A DNA stretch of 64,000 bases from Sulfurospirillum sp. (GTDB lineage: Bacteria > Campylobacterota > Campylobacteria > Campylobacterales > Sulfurospirillaceae), in the NCBI GenBank assembly GCA_014859685.1, contig JACUTU010000002.1, forward strand, positions 186,001-250,000, read 5' to 3'. Shown here piece by piece: positions 1 to 9,111 of this stretch. Numbering within the stretch: position 1 is the first letter of the stretch; every line of letters starts with the position of its first letter. The notes beneath the pieces are model-generated. The model was not told the origin of the DNA. It saw nothing but the letters and a program-made list of their open reading frames with translations, and ran no database searches. The translations under genes and the position numbers were made by a program.

Positions 1-406
1 AGAAGGAATGAGAGACCTCAAAACTCTCCGAATCGAAGAACAAAACGCAGGAGTAGATTTAGATAAATCATCTTCTGCATTGGGTCTTAAACATTTTGAA
101 AATCACACATATATAAGTTTAGATAATTCTGTGAAACACACCATAAAAATAGACAAAAGCGAAAGTTACAACAAGAGAAGCTATCTTGTTTCATCAAATG
201 CAAAAGCGATAGAGCATACATATGCACCTAAAAATCAAACAATAAGTTTTGAAGGACATGTAGATTTAAAATTAAGCTTTTACCTTCCACAAGCGTGTAC
301 GCTCGATGTAACACCTAAAAGCTACAAAACTCTCGTCAGTGGAAACAACATAAGTTTCGAGTTTACAAATACTAAAAAGGCTGTTGTGCATGCATTATGT
401 AGATAG
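1..406 (+). CDS. PelA-like protein, C-terminal end (cut by window edge)
   Basis: The reading frame is open from the first base to the TAG at 404-406, so this is the end of a gene that begins before the window. The translated tail matches the last ~130 residues of the complete PelA-like protein at 4666-7419. Shared blocks are GLKHFENHTYISLDN, SYLVSSNAK and FEGHVDLKL. In PelA this region follows the deacetylase domain and is likely a beta-rich accessory module. The Met at position 8 is internal (the second copy has SGMKELKTLR, this one EGMRDLKTLR), so it is not a start. The next gene overlaps its end. It could be a full second pelA or only a fragment; the window cannot tell. Confidence 0.75.
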   Translation, partial: EGMRDLKTLRIEEQNAGVDLDKSSSALGLKHFENHTYISLDNSVKHTIKIDKSESYNKRSYLVSSNAKAIEHTYAPKNQTISFEGHVDLKLSFYLPQACTLDVTPKSYKTLVSGNNISFEFTNTKKAVVHALCR

Positions 407-1451
407 TGAACATACTAAAAATTATGTCGTTACCTATCAAGAACTTGTTTTTATATTTGTTGCATTTTGTGTTATTTTAATCGTTTTATATCCAAAAGAT
501 TTACTTAAAGAACAAATTTTATCCGAAAAATCAAATTATGATTTGAGTATGTTGTACTTAAAAACTCTTTTAGAACATGATCCTAAAAATGAATCTTTAA
601 TGTTGATTTTGGCTGAACAAAGTTTAAGAACAGGCAAAAAAGATCTTTCTTTGAGGCTGCTTGAACTCCTTCTCAACAGTGAGAGTCAAGAGTACAGAAA
701 CAAGGCTACTTTGCTGAGTTATGAACTTAAAAAAGATGACTATTATTATATACAAGATGAGAGCTTGCAGTCTGTGCAAAAAGAGGTCCTAAGAAAACTT
801 TTTCTGAATATTGTAAACAAAGAGATGTATTCTGAGGAGAGTATCGAGCAATGGTATAATGAGTCTATTTTTCTGCAAGAAGATGCAGCTATGTACCTTT
901 TTGTAAAGAAAAAACTTCTCAAAGAAGAGTCGAATGTAGCCTTGCTTGAAATCGCATATTATCTTTCAGTGAAACTACATAAGCCTGAGGAATCTTGGCA
1001 ATATGTTTCGCTTCTCTCTAAGTATGACAAAGAAAAAAAAGACAAATGGGTATTGGATGGATACTATATGCTCATAAACAACAAACTCTTTGACAAAGCC
1101 CTAGAGTTATTGTATGCACATGTGGATGATTCACCAGAATGGAAAAATCGGCTTGCAAACTTTTATTTAATGCGTCAGCAATACATCAAAGCCTCTGACA
1201 TGTATTTAGAAATGTTTGCCATGGCACAGGAATATACGATGAAGAAACAATATTTCTTTCAGGCAATGCGTGCCTTGCAGGCAGGAAATGAGATGGAAAG
1301 AATCGTGGCTTTAGCCAAAAAATATGAGTTAAACTATATAAAAGATATAGAGATAAGAAAATTTTTACTCAAAATTTATCTTGCTACGGGTAATTTGGAT
1401 CAGGCTGCTGTTTTGTCGAAAAAAATATTACAAAGAGAGATAAAAAAATGA
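390..1451 (+). CDS. pelE: PelE-like membrane-anchored TPR protein
   Basis: The protein has 353 residues, with one membrane segment at about residues 19-34 (LVFIFVAFCVILIVL) after a short polar N-terminus. The rest is alpha-helical with tetratricopeptide-like pairs (for example LYLKTLLEHDPKNESLMLILAEQ and the C-terminal YLATGNLDQAAVLSKKIL). PelE of the Pel polysaccharide machinery is an inner-membrane protein with cytoplasmic TPRs. That architecture, together with pelB and pelA next door, is the basis of the call; similarity beyond architecture was not checked. ATG 390 is preferred because AAGG at 377-380 lies 9 bases upstream; a TTG at 384 is possible. The start overlaps the preceding pelA-like gene, and its TGA overlaps the ATG of pelB (ATGA), so translation is probably coupled. 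Confidence 0.55.
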   Translation: MHYVDSEHTKNYVVTYQELVFIFVAFCVILIVLYPKDLLKEQILSEKSNYDLSMLYLKTLLEHDPKNESLMLILAEQSLRTGKKDLSLRLLELLLNSESQEYRNKATLLSYELKKDDYYYIQDESLQSVQKEVLRKLFLNIVNKEMYSEESIEQWYNESIFLQEDAAMYLFVKKKLLKEESNVALLEIAYYLSVKLHKPEESWQYVSLLSKYDKEKKDKWVLDGYYMLINNKLFDKALELLYAHVDDSPEWKNRLANFYLMRQQYIKASDMYLEMFAMAQEYTMKKQYFFQAMRALQAGNEMERIVALAKKYELNYIKDIEIRKFLLKIYLATGNLDQAAVLSKKILQREIKK

Positions 1452-4400
1452 AAACAGTTATCTTGATACTTTTTGCGTTTATATCCCTTTTTGCGCAGTC
1501 TGAAGAGACTTGCTACACGGTACAGTTGATAAGCATGAACAACTCAAGCAAAAATTTGAATGTTCTGCAAGGCAGAACCTATCCAAAAAACTGTAAGACA
1601 ATGGAAATTGGCAATATGCTTACTGTGAGATGTGGTTGTTTTGAAAATATATCTTTGGTAAACACAGAAAAGAAGACACTTCAAAAAAAATATCGTGCTG
1701 CTGCGGTGGCCAGTACATATAAATATAGATTTGATGAAGACAAAAAAGATTTAAAAGTGTCGGCAATTCGTGAAGAAAGTATGGAACAAATCAATCAAGA
1801 AATTAAAAATGCAAAAAAAGTTCAAAAGATAGCACAAGAAAAAAAATTCATAGCCTTAAACGATGTTCCAAGTGACGATGAAGAATTGAGACTTATGCTA
1901 CAGATTTTTCTAGGAAAAAGTGATTTAGAATCCGCATATGTAGTAGCAACGAAGGGCTATAAGAAAAATCCAAATTCTTACTATTGGAATCAAAAAATGG
2001 CTGAAATTAGCCAATGGACAAACCGTTCGGCTAAATCTATGAAATATCTTAAATTTATGTATGAAGTGAATTATGACCCTGTCATAGAACAAAAATTAAT
2101 AGAGTACGGCTCAACATTTTATCAATATGAAGAGATCGAACCTTTAGTGGTAAAAAAAGCCCTTAGAGAGCCTACAGAAAAAAATATTGACCTTATGATT
2201 CTTATTTATAAAGAGATGGGCGAACCTGAAAAAGTAGTCAAAGTATTAGAAACCCAGTACTACAAAGACACATCCAACAGACTCTTGCTTGCCAAGATAT
2301 TAGAGCTAAGTCTTGAGATGGGCAACTTGGAGTTGATACAGAAATTTGTCAATATACTTGAGCCAAATAAGCCCTACAGTAAAAAAGAAGCTTCTTTAAT
2401 TGCGCGTTATCATTACATTACAAATAACATTGCAATTGCTTATAAAAGCTTGATGGATATAGATGCCCTAGAGGCAGTAGATGAACATGAGAATATAAAA
2501 TACTATCAACTTAAAAGTGATTTAGGATGGTATTTGCAAGAAAATGTGAGTGCTGCAACTGCTTCTAAATATTTGATGGATATAGGCAAGGCGCGTTTTG
2601 TGGATTATGAGCGCGTGAGTTTTGTGTTTCAGGAAAAAGACCCAGAGCTCGCAGCAAGAGCCGTTAAAAAAGCCTATAACGAGCATAAACTCTCTTACTT
2701 GTTTTACAGTTTTGCCAACAAAGCTCTCAATCTCAAACAGTATGATGTCTTGAATGAACTTATTGAAGAATTTGATGCGAAGCAAGCGGTGTTTTTGCAA
2801 GAATCTTTATATTGGATTATCAAATCAAAAGTGTATGCGCATTATGAAAAAAGAGATTTAGAAAAAATCGCCTTACTTAAAGCACTTGAATCAGAACCGG
2901 ATAATTATCAAATTAAGTTGACGCTACTTTGGTTTTTTATGGATATCAACGACACGCAAAATGTCAAAATAATTTTAACAGATATGACAGAGGATCAAGA
3001 ATTGGATTCGAGCTTTTATCTTCCTATAGCTTCGGCATATTTTTATCTTCATGATATTAATCGCGCTTCTTATTATACGCAAAAACTGCTTGCGCTCAAT
3101 GATTCCACAACAGAACTCAACCAGTTTAAATTTTTGCAAGCGTATATCTATCAAATACAAAATAATGAACCTGCGTTTATGAGCTATATGTATAAAATTG
3201 TCTCCGATTTAAAAGAAAAAGCAGAGCTGAGACCGGACTTGAAAAAAGAAGACGAGTATTTATCAAATTATCTTCGAGCTGGTATGCATGTGTGGGATTC
3301 CGATAAATTTGAAGAAAAACTTGATAAAGCAAAAAAATATTTAAGAGAAGAAAATTATAATGAGATAGCTTACTCTTGGGCGGTTACTAACGGTGCATAT
3401 GAGAAAAGTTTTAAAATCTATCATAAAATGAATAAGAAAGAGTTGTGGGTTAGATTGAGTAATGATACTATTGCCCAAGACCATACTAGAATTGAGAATT
3501 TATTGGATTTGTACTTGGAGAGTCTTTCGATGGGTGATGCGGCACAAGCCTCTTATAAGGATGGACAGAAGTCACTTTCACAAACAATTACTTTTGAAAG
3601 TCTCTTAAAAAATGATAACAGTCAAAATGCTTATATACAGCACAGAGATTTAAGTAAGGAACGCTCCGATTTGTTTGAAGCAAAACTTTCAAACTCGAAC
3701 AGAGACCCGTTGTTGCAGCAATCAACTCAGTTACAAAATCGTACATATTTGCAGCAAGGTTATTATCTATACTCAGAATTTGATTATTTTGCCAACACTA
3801 CCTTGGATAAAAAAATACTTCCAACTGTCCCTAAACATACGCTAGAAGCTGATTTGAGTTTGAGAAAAATATACGACAGAGGGTATCTTCAAGGGCATAT
3901 AGAATTTCATGATTCTATGCAAAGTTATATTGGATTTTCACTTTTGAGTCATTACAGGTGGAGTACGGATATCAGCACAAATATAACTTTTGCGAAAAAT
4001 GCAAATGCACTTGAGAGTACACAGCTTCTTTTGGGTGGTAAAAAAGATATGCTTTCTTTAAGTCTACTTTGGAGTATTTTAGATTCTACATCTGTAGAGT
4101 TTTTACATGAAAACAATAGCTATGCCTCACAAGATAAAGTTGATTTGGGTACAGGAAATTATTCTCGTCTCTCTCTTAGCCATCAAATAAGAAACGGCTA
4201 CCCCGATATGAGAATCGGGCTATTTTATGATGTAGGTACTTACAACGAAGCATCAGGTTCAAAAGGTATCATAGATAGACTTCAAATTGAAAACAATCTC
4301 GTTTTACCTGAAAATTTTTATAATATAGGGGTAAACTTTGCTTATGGTATGGCTAACAGTGAAGCATATACTCGCGTTTGGCGACCATATTTTGAGATTT

Positions 4401-4582
4401 ATTCTTATTACAATGAGCCTTTAGAAGATTATACCTATGGCGGAATTGTAGGATATGGTGGTAAAGTATGGCATCAAGATCATATGTCAATAGGTGCATC
4501 GTATACCAATTCTGTAAACGGCATTGGAGGTAGTGTTTTTGAGATATTTTTAAAATATCAGTTTATGTATCGCCATCCGTAA
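1448..4582 (+). CDS. pelB: PelB-like outer-membrane export porin with TPR domain
   Basis: The protein has 1044 residues. It starts with a Sec signal peptide (MKTVILILFAFISLFAQS) and then a small SPOR-like region at about residues 20-95 (CYTVQLIS). A long helical TPR superhelix follows to about residue 740. The last ~290 residues alternate short amphipathic strands (for example YLQGHIEFHDSMQSYIGFSL) and end in YQFMYRHP, as in an outer-membrane beta-barrel. PelB of Pseudomonas has the same TPR-plus-barrel plan: the TPRs bind PelA and the barrel exports the de-N-acetylated Pel polymer. The ATG overlaps the pelE stop (ATGA). The SPOR-like start differs from the Pseudomonas N-terminus, so the periplasmic anchoring may differ. 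Confidence 0.7.
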   Translation: MKTVILILFAFISLFAQSEETCYTVQLISMNNSSKNLNVLQGRTYPKNCKTMEIGNMLTVRCGCFENISLVNTEKKTLQKKYRAAAVASTYKYRFDEDKKDLKVSAIREESMEQINQEIKNAKKVQKIAQEKKFIALNDVPSDDEELRLMLQIFLGKSDLESAYVVATKGYKKNPNSYYWNQKMAEISQWTNRSAKSMKYLKFMYEVNYDPVIEQKLIEYGSTFYQYEEIEPLVVKKALREPTEKNIDLMILIYKEMGEPEKVVKVLETQYYKDTSNRLLLAKILELSLEMGNLELIQKFVNILEPNKPYSKKEASLIARYHYITNNIAIAYKSLMDIDALEAVDEHENIKYYQLKSDLGWYLQENVSAATASKYLMDIGKARFVDYERVSFVFQEKDPELAARAVKKAYNEHKLSYLFYSFANKALNLKQYDVLNELIEEFDAKQAVFLQESLYWIIKSKVYAHYEKRDLEKIALLKALESEPDNYQIKLTLLWFFMDINDTQNVKIILTDMTEDQELDSSFYLPIASAYFYLHDINRASYYTQKLLALNDSTTELNQFKFLQAYIYQIQNNEPAFMSYMYKIVSDLKEKAELRPDLKKEDEYLSNYLRAGMHVWDSDKFEEKLDKAKKYLREENYNEIAYSWAVTNGAYEKSFKIYHKMNKKELWVRLSNDTIAQDHTRIENLLDLYLESLSMGDAAQASYKDGQKSLSQTITFESLLKNDNSQNAYIQHRDLSKERSDLFEAKLSNSNRDPLLQQSTQLQNRTYLQQGYYLYSEFDYFANTTLDKKILPTVPKHTLEADLSLRKIYDRGYLQGHIEFHDSMQSYIGFSLLSHYRWSTDISTNITFAKNANALESTQLLLGGKKDMLSLSLLWSILDSTSVEFLHENNSYASQDKVDLGTGNYSRLSLSHQIRNGYPDMRIGLFYDVGTYNEASGSKGIIDRLQIENNLVLPENFYNIGVNFAYGMANSEAYTRVWRPYFEIYSYYNEPLEDYTYGGIVGYGGKVWHQDHMSIGASYTNSVNGIGGSVFEIFLKYQFMYRHP

Positions 4583-4665
4583 AAAGAGTCAAAGGTAAAG
4601 CTTGAGTGACTGAATACAATTTTGACTGGTTCAAATTGTATGAGATTTATTAGAAAGAGAGTTAA

Positions 4666-7419
4666 ATGAAGTATTGTTGTTGTCACAGATTTGTATTTGT
4701 GTTGTTAGTTCTAGTCTCGTCGCTTTTTGGCGCGCTCAAAGATAAAAGTGTTATGGTTTACTATGGCAAAGATATTTCTTATCCAATGGTCGGGAGTGCT
4801 GAATATATTATTGTACAGCCTGCATTCATTAACACCAACAGTCATGGATTTAGCGTTTACAAAGAAAAAATATATGCCTATGTAAGCATAGGTGAGACAG
4901 ATAAGCATATAAAAGGGTATCAAAACATACAAAAAAATTGGATACTTGCAGAAAATAAAGCATGGATGAGTGAAGTACTCGACATAAAAAACAAAGAGTA
5001 TCAAGAGTATCTGTTTAAAGAGATGATAGAACCTAGAATAAAAGAGGGCTTCAAAAATTTCTTTTTTGATACCTTGGACTCTTATCAGTTGGCTTCTAGC
5101 ACAAAAGAAGAACGAGAAGCCAATGAAAAGGCTCTAGCCTCTTTTATCAATCTCTTCCATCAGAAGTATCCCGATGTAAAATTAATTATAAATCGTGGTT
5201 TTGAAATTATAGCGGATGTTCATGAAGCGATTGAAGCAGTTTTATTTGAATCTTACTATATGGGTATCGGGGGTGAAAAACTTGCTTACAAAGAAGTCTC
5301 AGATGAAGATAGAGTATGGCTGGATATTCACATAAATAAAATAAAATCGTACGGCATTGATGTTATAAGTTTAGAATATTTAGACCCAAAAGATATGGAT
5401 AAAGCACCGGCTATCATAGAAAAAGTACAATTAAAAGGGATGATTCCTTATGTTGCAAAGCGTGAACTTGATACTTATGGGATGTCTTCTAAAAATGCGC
5501 TCAAACGGGAAGTTTTTACTTTAATAAATGAAGGAAAACTTGACAAAGTCTTTAGCAGCGCACATCGCCACGGTGCCTTGGTTTTAGAGTATATGGGATA
5601 TATTCAAAAGCTTCATGATGTACGGAGCGGTTTGCCTGAAATTGATGATATGAACCATTACGCTGGTGTTATCATCTGGCTAGATGATGCGTATAAAGAT
5701 CCTGAAAAATTGATGCAGTGGGTAAAAAGTGTAACATTATCTGGTATCAAAGTAGTATTTGTTAATAATTTTGGAGTAAGAATAGATGACGATAGCTTAA
5801 AAACTATGGGAATTAGTGTAGATAAAAACACTAAAGAAATAAAGAAAATCTTACACAAACATACAATGATGGGTTTTGAGATTGATCCTCCTTTGCTGCA
5901 TTCGTCTGTACAAATTCACTCAAAAAACAAAGAACCGCTGCTCATATATGAAAATACGGACGGCACAACTTCGACTCCAGCGGCAATTACTGAGTGGGGA
6001 GGATATGTACTAGGAGATGCAAATATGCTAAATATTAATGATAACTATTTATGGGTTGTAAATCCTTTTGAGTTTTTTGAATCTGCTCTTGGTCTCAAAA
6101 GTATCTTAGTTCCTGACCCTACTACTGAAAATGGAAATAGGCTGCTTTTTTCTCATATAGATGGGGATGGGATTATGAATAGAGTTGAGGGAAATTCTGA
6201 ACATTTTTCCGGAGAGATAATTTTAGAAGAAATTTTAAAAAAGTATAAGATACCGCACTCGGCTTCTCTCATTGGTGCAGAGATTGATACGCATGGACTT
6301 TATCCTGAAATAGCAGATAAATTAAACAATATCGCCAAAGAGATGTACAGCTTAGAAAATGTGGAAGGCGCTACACATACATTTTCCCATCCATTTATTT
6401 GGAACGAGATTAGAAATAATTCTTTAGACGAACAATACAGACTTAAAGTAAAAGATTATAATTTTTCAATTGAAAGAGAAATTTCTCAAACTCTTGATGA
6501 AATAAACTTGCAACTCTATCCGCCACATAAATCCCCTGCGCAAACAATTTTTTGGACAGGTGATTGTTTGCCGCAAGAAGAAGCTTTAGCATATGTTTAC
6601 TCTCATAATATCTTAAATATAAATGGCGGAGATACCTATATTACAAACGAAAACCCTTGGCTTGAAAATATAGCCCCGCTAGGCTTGCAAAGAGGTGCAT
6701 ATTATCAGATTTATACAGGAGCACAGAACGAAAATATCTATACAAATAACTGGTTGGGAGCGTTTTGGGGTTTCAAGAAAGTTATTCAAACATTCAAGCT
6801 GACCGACTCTCCGCGAAGATTTAAGCCTATAGATATTTACTATCATATGTATTCTGGTTCAAAAATGGCTTCACTCAAGGCCTTGGAGTATGTATTTAAC
6901 TGGGCTCTCAAACAGGAAGTTATGCCGATATTTACTTCTGAGTATATCCCCAAGGTAATGGATTTTTATATTGTTTCTATAGCGAATGAAAATGATGATT
7001 GGCTCGTAAGCGGCATGAAAGAGCTAAAGACACTTCGCATAGAAAAAAAAGGAGCATCTGTTGATTTTAATAATTCTAAATCAACAGTTGGTTTGAAGCA
7101 TTTTGAAAATCATACATACATTAGTTTAGACAACTCAAGTCAACATTTGATACGAGTAGATCAAGATAAAAGCTATAAAAAAAGCAGTTATCTTGTATCA
7201 TCCAATGCAAAAATCACAGAGTATATAAATGAATCAAAAACGCAAAGTATCTTTTTTGAAGGACATGTAGATTTGAAGCTACACTTCAGGATCAAAGAAG
7301 GTTGTAAGTTAAGTTCTCAGCCTCAGGCAAGGGAGATACATAAAGAAAATGAGATGACTTATTTGGAGTATAAAGATGTTAAAAAAGCAAACATATATAT
7401 AATTTGCGAGGGACTTTAG
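4666..7419 (+). CDS. pelA: PelA-like bifunctional Pel polysaccharide hydrolase/deacetylase
   Basis: The protein has 917 residues with a signal peptide (RFVFVLLVLVSSLFG). An N-terminal TIM-barrel glycosidase domain spans about residues 30-270, with FFFDTLDS near residue 135 and LFESYY near 194, in line with the GH166/GH114-like hydrolase of PelA. A middle domain covers about 300-480. A polysaccharide deacetylase domain follows with SHIDGDG near residue 498 and HTFSHPF near 569, which supply the metal Asp and the two His. The C-terminus is the module duplicated in the partial gene at 1-406. PelA partially deacetylates the GalNAc-rich Pel polymer in the periplasm and can cleave it. AGAAAGAGAG lies just before the ATG. 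The gene is preceded by an 83-bp gap after pelB and ends convergently with galE. Confidence 0.85.
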   Translation: MKYCCCHRFVFVLLVLVSSLFGALKDKSVMVYYGKDISYPMVGSAEYIIVQPAFINTNSHGFSVYKEKIYAYVSIGETDKHIKGYQNIQKNWILAENKAWMSEVLDIKNKEYQEYLFKEMIEPRIKEGFKNFFFDTLDSYQLASSTKEEREANEKALASFINLFHQKYPDVKLIINRGFEIIADVHEAIEAVLFESYYMGIGGEKLAYKEVSDEDRVWLDIHINKIKSYGIDVISLEYLDPKDMDKAPAIIEKVQLKGMIPYVAKRELDTYGMSSKNALKREVFTLINEGKLDKVFSSAHRHGALVLEYMGYIQKLHDVRSGLPEIDDMNHYAGVIIWLDDAYKDPEKLMQWVKSVTLSGIKVVFVNNFGVRIDDDSLKTMGISVDKNTKEIKKILHKHTMMGFEIDPPLLHSSVQIHSKNKEPLLIYENTDGTTSTPAAITEWGGYVLGDANMLNINDNYLWVVNPFEFFESALGLKSILVPDPTTENGNRLLFSHIDGDGIMNRVEGNSEHFSGEIILEEILKKYKIPHSASLIGAEIDTHGLYPEIADKLNNIAKEMYSLENVEGATHTFSHPFIWNEIRNNSLDEQYRLKVKDYNFSIEREISQTLDEINLQLYPPHKSPAQTIFWTGDCLPQEEALAYVYSHNILNINGGDTYITNENPWLENIAPLGLQRGAYYQIYTGAQNENIYTNNWLGAFWGFKKVIQTFKLTDSPRRFKPIDIYYHMYSGSKMASLKALEYVFNWALKQEVMPIFTSEYIPKVMDFYIVSIANENDDWLVSGMKELKTLRIEKKGASVDFNNSKSTVGLKHFENHTYISLDNSSQHLIRVDQDKSYKKSSYLVSSNAKITEYINESKTQSIFFEGHVDLKLHFRIKEGCKLSSQPQAREIHKENEMTYLEYKDVKKANIYIICEGL

Positions 7420-7424
7420 TCCCT
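7409..7424. terminator. Convergent-gene hairpin over pelA/galE stop codons
   Basis: AGGGACTTTAGTCCCT is a perfect 7-bp stem with a two-base loop (or 6 bp with a TTTA loop). It covers the TAG of pelA (7417-7419) and the TAA of galE (7416-7418, minus). A hairpin shared by two convergent ends is typical of a bidirectional terminator. No clear U-tract follows on either strand, so strength is uncertain. Confidence 0.45.
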
Positions 7425-8429
7425 ACTATACCCATTAGGATTTTGTGATTGCCATCTCCAGCTGTCCTCACACATCTCATCTATTCCTTTTTCTGCTCTC
7501 CATCCCAAAACCTCAAAAGCATAACTAGGGTCTGCAAAACATTTTGCCACATCACCGGTTCTTCTTGGCGCTATTTTATAAGGAATTTTTTTGTTGGATG
7601 CTTTTTCAAATGCTCGTACCATATCCAAAACAGAGTAACCATTTCCAGTTCCTAAATTGACGCTTAGGACATTTTGTATTTTGTCTATATTGTGCAAAGC
7701 TTTCACATGTCCTTGAGCCAAATCTACGACATGAATATAGTCTCTCACGCCAGTGCCGTCATGCGTGTCATAATCATCACCAAAAATATTTAAAAATTCT
7801 CTTTTTTGTACGGCTGTTTGCGATATAAACGGCATGAGATTGTTTGGTATGCCATTTGGGTCTTCACCTATTAAACCCGACTTGTGTGCGCCGACAGGGT
7901 TGAAGTAGCGAAGCAGTATAATCTTCCATTCATTATCGCAAATGTACAAATCACGTAAAATTTCTTCTATAAAGAGTTTTGTTCTGCCGTAAGGATTTGT
8001 AGCAGAGAGTGGAAAATCTTCTTTTATTGGGGTTGTATGCGGGTCGCCATAAACAGTAGCCGATGAGCTAAAGACTATTTTTTTACAGTTGTATTCCTGC
8101 ATAACCTGACATAACACTAGAGTTCCATTGACATTGTTATCATAGTAATGTAGAGGCTGTTCAACAGATTCACCAACAGCTTTTAAACCTGCAAAATGGA
8201 TGACGGAATCAATCTTGTGGGTATCAAAAACATTTTGCAAATCTTGTTTATTGCGTATATCACCACGATAAAATGGAATCTTTTTGCCAATTATTTTTTC
8301 TACTCGTGCCAAACTCTCTTGTGAGGAGTTGCATAAATTATCAAAAATTACAAAATCAAAACCCGCCTCATGTAAAGATATACATGTATGTGAACCGATA
8401 TAACCAGCTCCCCCTGTTACTAAAACCAT
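7416..8429 (-). CDS. galE: UDP-glucose/UDP-GlcNAc 4-epimerase
   Basis: The protein has 337 residues and belongs to the extended short-chain dehydrogenase family. It begins MVLVTGGAGYIGSH (NAD-binding GxxGxxG). It contains the catalytic Ser region FSSSATVYGDP and the YGRTK Tyr/Lys pair. GalE-type epimerases interconvert UDP-Glc/UDP-Gal and in some cases UDP-GlcNAc/UDP-GalNAc. Pel is rich in GalNAc, and several Pel loci carry such an epimerase (PelX), so placement beside pelA suggests precursor supply; specificity cannot be read by eye. The start at 8429 is chosen because TAGGAGATTC lies directly upstream; a longer frame to 8489 lacks this. The start is followed upstream by a TACAAT -10-like box (minus strand, 8481-8486). 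Confidence 0.88.
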   Translation of the reverse strand: MVLVTGGAGYIGSHTCISLHEAGFDFVIFDNLCNSSQESLARVEKIIGKKIPFYRGDIRNKQDLQNVFDTHKIDSVIHFAGLKAVGESVEQPLHYYDNNVNGTLVLCQVMQEYNCKKIVFSSSATVYGDPHTTPIKEDFPLSATNPYGRTKLFIEEILRDLYICDNEWKIILLRYFNPVGAHKSGLIGEDPNGIPNNLMPFISQTAVQKREFLNIFGDDYDTHDGTGVRDYIHVVDLAQGHVKALHNIDKIQNVLSVNLGTGNGYSVLDMVRAFEKASNKKIPYKIAPRRTGDVAKCFADPSYAFEVLGWRAEKGIDEMCEDSWRWQSQNPNGYSRD

Positions 8430-8552
8430 AGAATCTCCTAACAAAATAAAGTGTAAAACTACACTATTAATGTGAACTTTATTGTACAAAGAATAAACTT
8501 ATAATTTACCTTACGCATCAAGGAATTAAAGTTGCTTAGTCCCAAGTATGAA

Positions 8553-8642
8553 CTGACCTTACGCACTTTTGTAAAAAAGTTCGTAAATACCTCTAATTTT
8601 CTCGAAAAGTATCCTTTTCGTAGCTTTAGTGCGTAACATCAG
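8553..8642 (-). repeat. MITE-like element, copy A (short, 90 bp)
   Basis: The left end CTGACCTTACGCAC and right end GTGCGTAACATCAG are imperfect inverted repeats. The 7-bp sequence GTATGAA lies immediately on both sides (8546-8552 and 8643-8649), a perfect target-site duplication. Inside is the conserved hairpin CGAAAAG-TATC-CTTTTCG followed by GTAGCTTT. It is about 70 bp shorter than copies B, C and D, lacking the segment between TAGCTTT and the right end. Removing the element plus one flank restores a continuous start of the transposase remnant, so it inserted into older mobile-element debris. It is oriented like copy D and opposite to B and C. Confidence 0.8.
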
Positions 8643-8644
8643 GT

Positions 8645-8776
8645 ATGAAAATAGATTACATTGAAATCTATGCGGATTATCCAATCAACACTAATGGTTA
8701 TGTGGCGGCAAGATAAAGCAATATTATGTGCCAGCACTTTGCTCATACGGTCGATAGATTAGTGTATTGGGGGTAA
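8645..8776 (+). pseudogene. Decayed N-terminal fragment of an IS transposase
   Basis: ATG at 8645 opens MKIDYIEIYADYPINTNGY and meets a TAA at 8714. In the same frame the reading continues to 8776 with HTVDRLV. From memory, several IS4-type transposases begin with an IxxYADYLI...ATATGLS...SHDxVTRFL pattern, and this fragment follows it loosely on both sides of the stop. No remainder of a transposase follows. The assignment is by eye on a short, degenerate stretch and could be wrong. Confidence 0.33.
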
Positions 8777-8845
8777 AATTGTTGTTGAAAGCCAAGAAAA
8801 GTAGATATTTTCTGCATTGCAAAGATTGAAAGGTGCGTAAAACAA

Positions 8846-9097
8846 GTGGATAAAAAAGCAGTAAAAAACTATATACAAAATCAAAAAAATACTCGAAGTC
8901 TGCGTGATCCTCGTTTGTACAAAATCCTTGCGTTTGCTAAAACTTATGGTGTTGCGATGTATGAAAATGAGGTATTGGCAAGAGAGCTTTTTGATTTGCA
9001 AAATAAAAAGCAAACAAACAAACATACATTGGAACAATTTATGCAAGTGCTACAATGTTGCCAAATGGCTCTATCAAAAGCCCAAATGAGCTCTTGA
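8846..9097 (+). CDS. Small conserved-looking hypothetical protein (83 aa)
   Basis: The predicted product is a soluble, basic, helical protein (VKNYIQNQKNTRSLRDPR ... YENEVLARELFDLQ) with no signal peptide or membrane segment. A GTG at 8846 is the only reasonable start, with a weak AAAGG about 12 bases upstream. The gene lies between mobile-element debris and tpx (convergent, 14-bp gap). Codon use looks ordinary for the window and charged residues are spaced as in a real helical protein, which favours a genuine gene. I do not recognise the family and assign no function. Confidence 0.5.
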   Translation: MDKKAVKNYIQNQKNTRSLRDPRLYKILAFAKTYGVAMYENEVLARELFDLQNKKQTNKHTLEQFMQVLQCCQMALSKAQMSS

Positions 9098-9111
9098 TAG
9101 AAAGTTAGTGC

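Larger units (their letters stand above)
8430..8845. other. 416-bp non-coding stretch with repeat and transposon debris
   Basis: It holds, in order: the galE upstream region; a stray half-end (CCTTACGCATCA at about 8509-8520) resembling the terminal repeat of the MITE-like family; the short copy of that element at 8553-8642; and the decayed transposase start at 8645-8776. A further ~70 bp without recognisable signals precedes the small gene at 8846. No RNA gene is visible. Confidence 0.7.

Noticed and set aside
2522-2800. Minus-strand open frames inside pelB
   Set aside because: No ribosome sites or protein-like composition; they are shadows of a long AT-rich gene.
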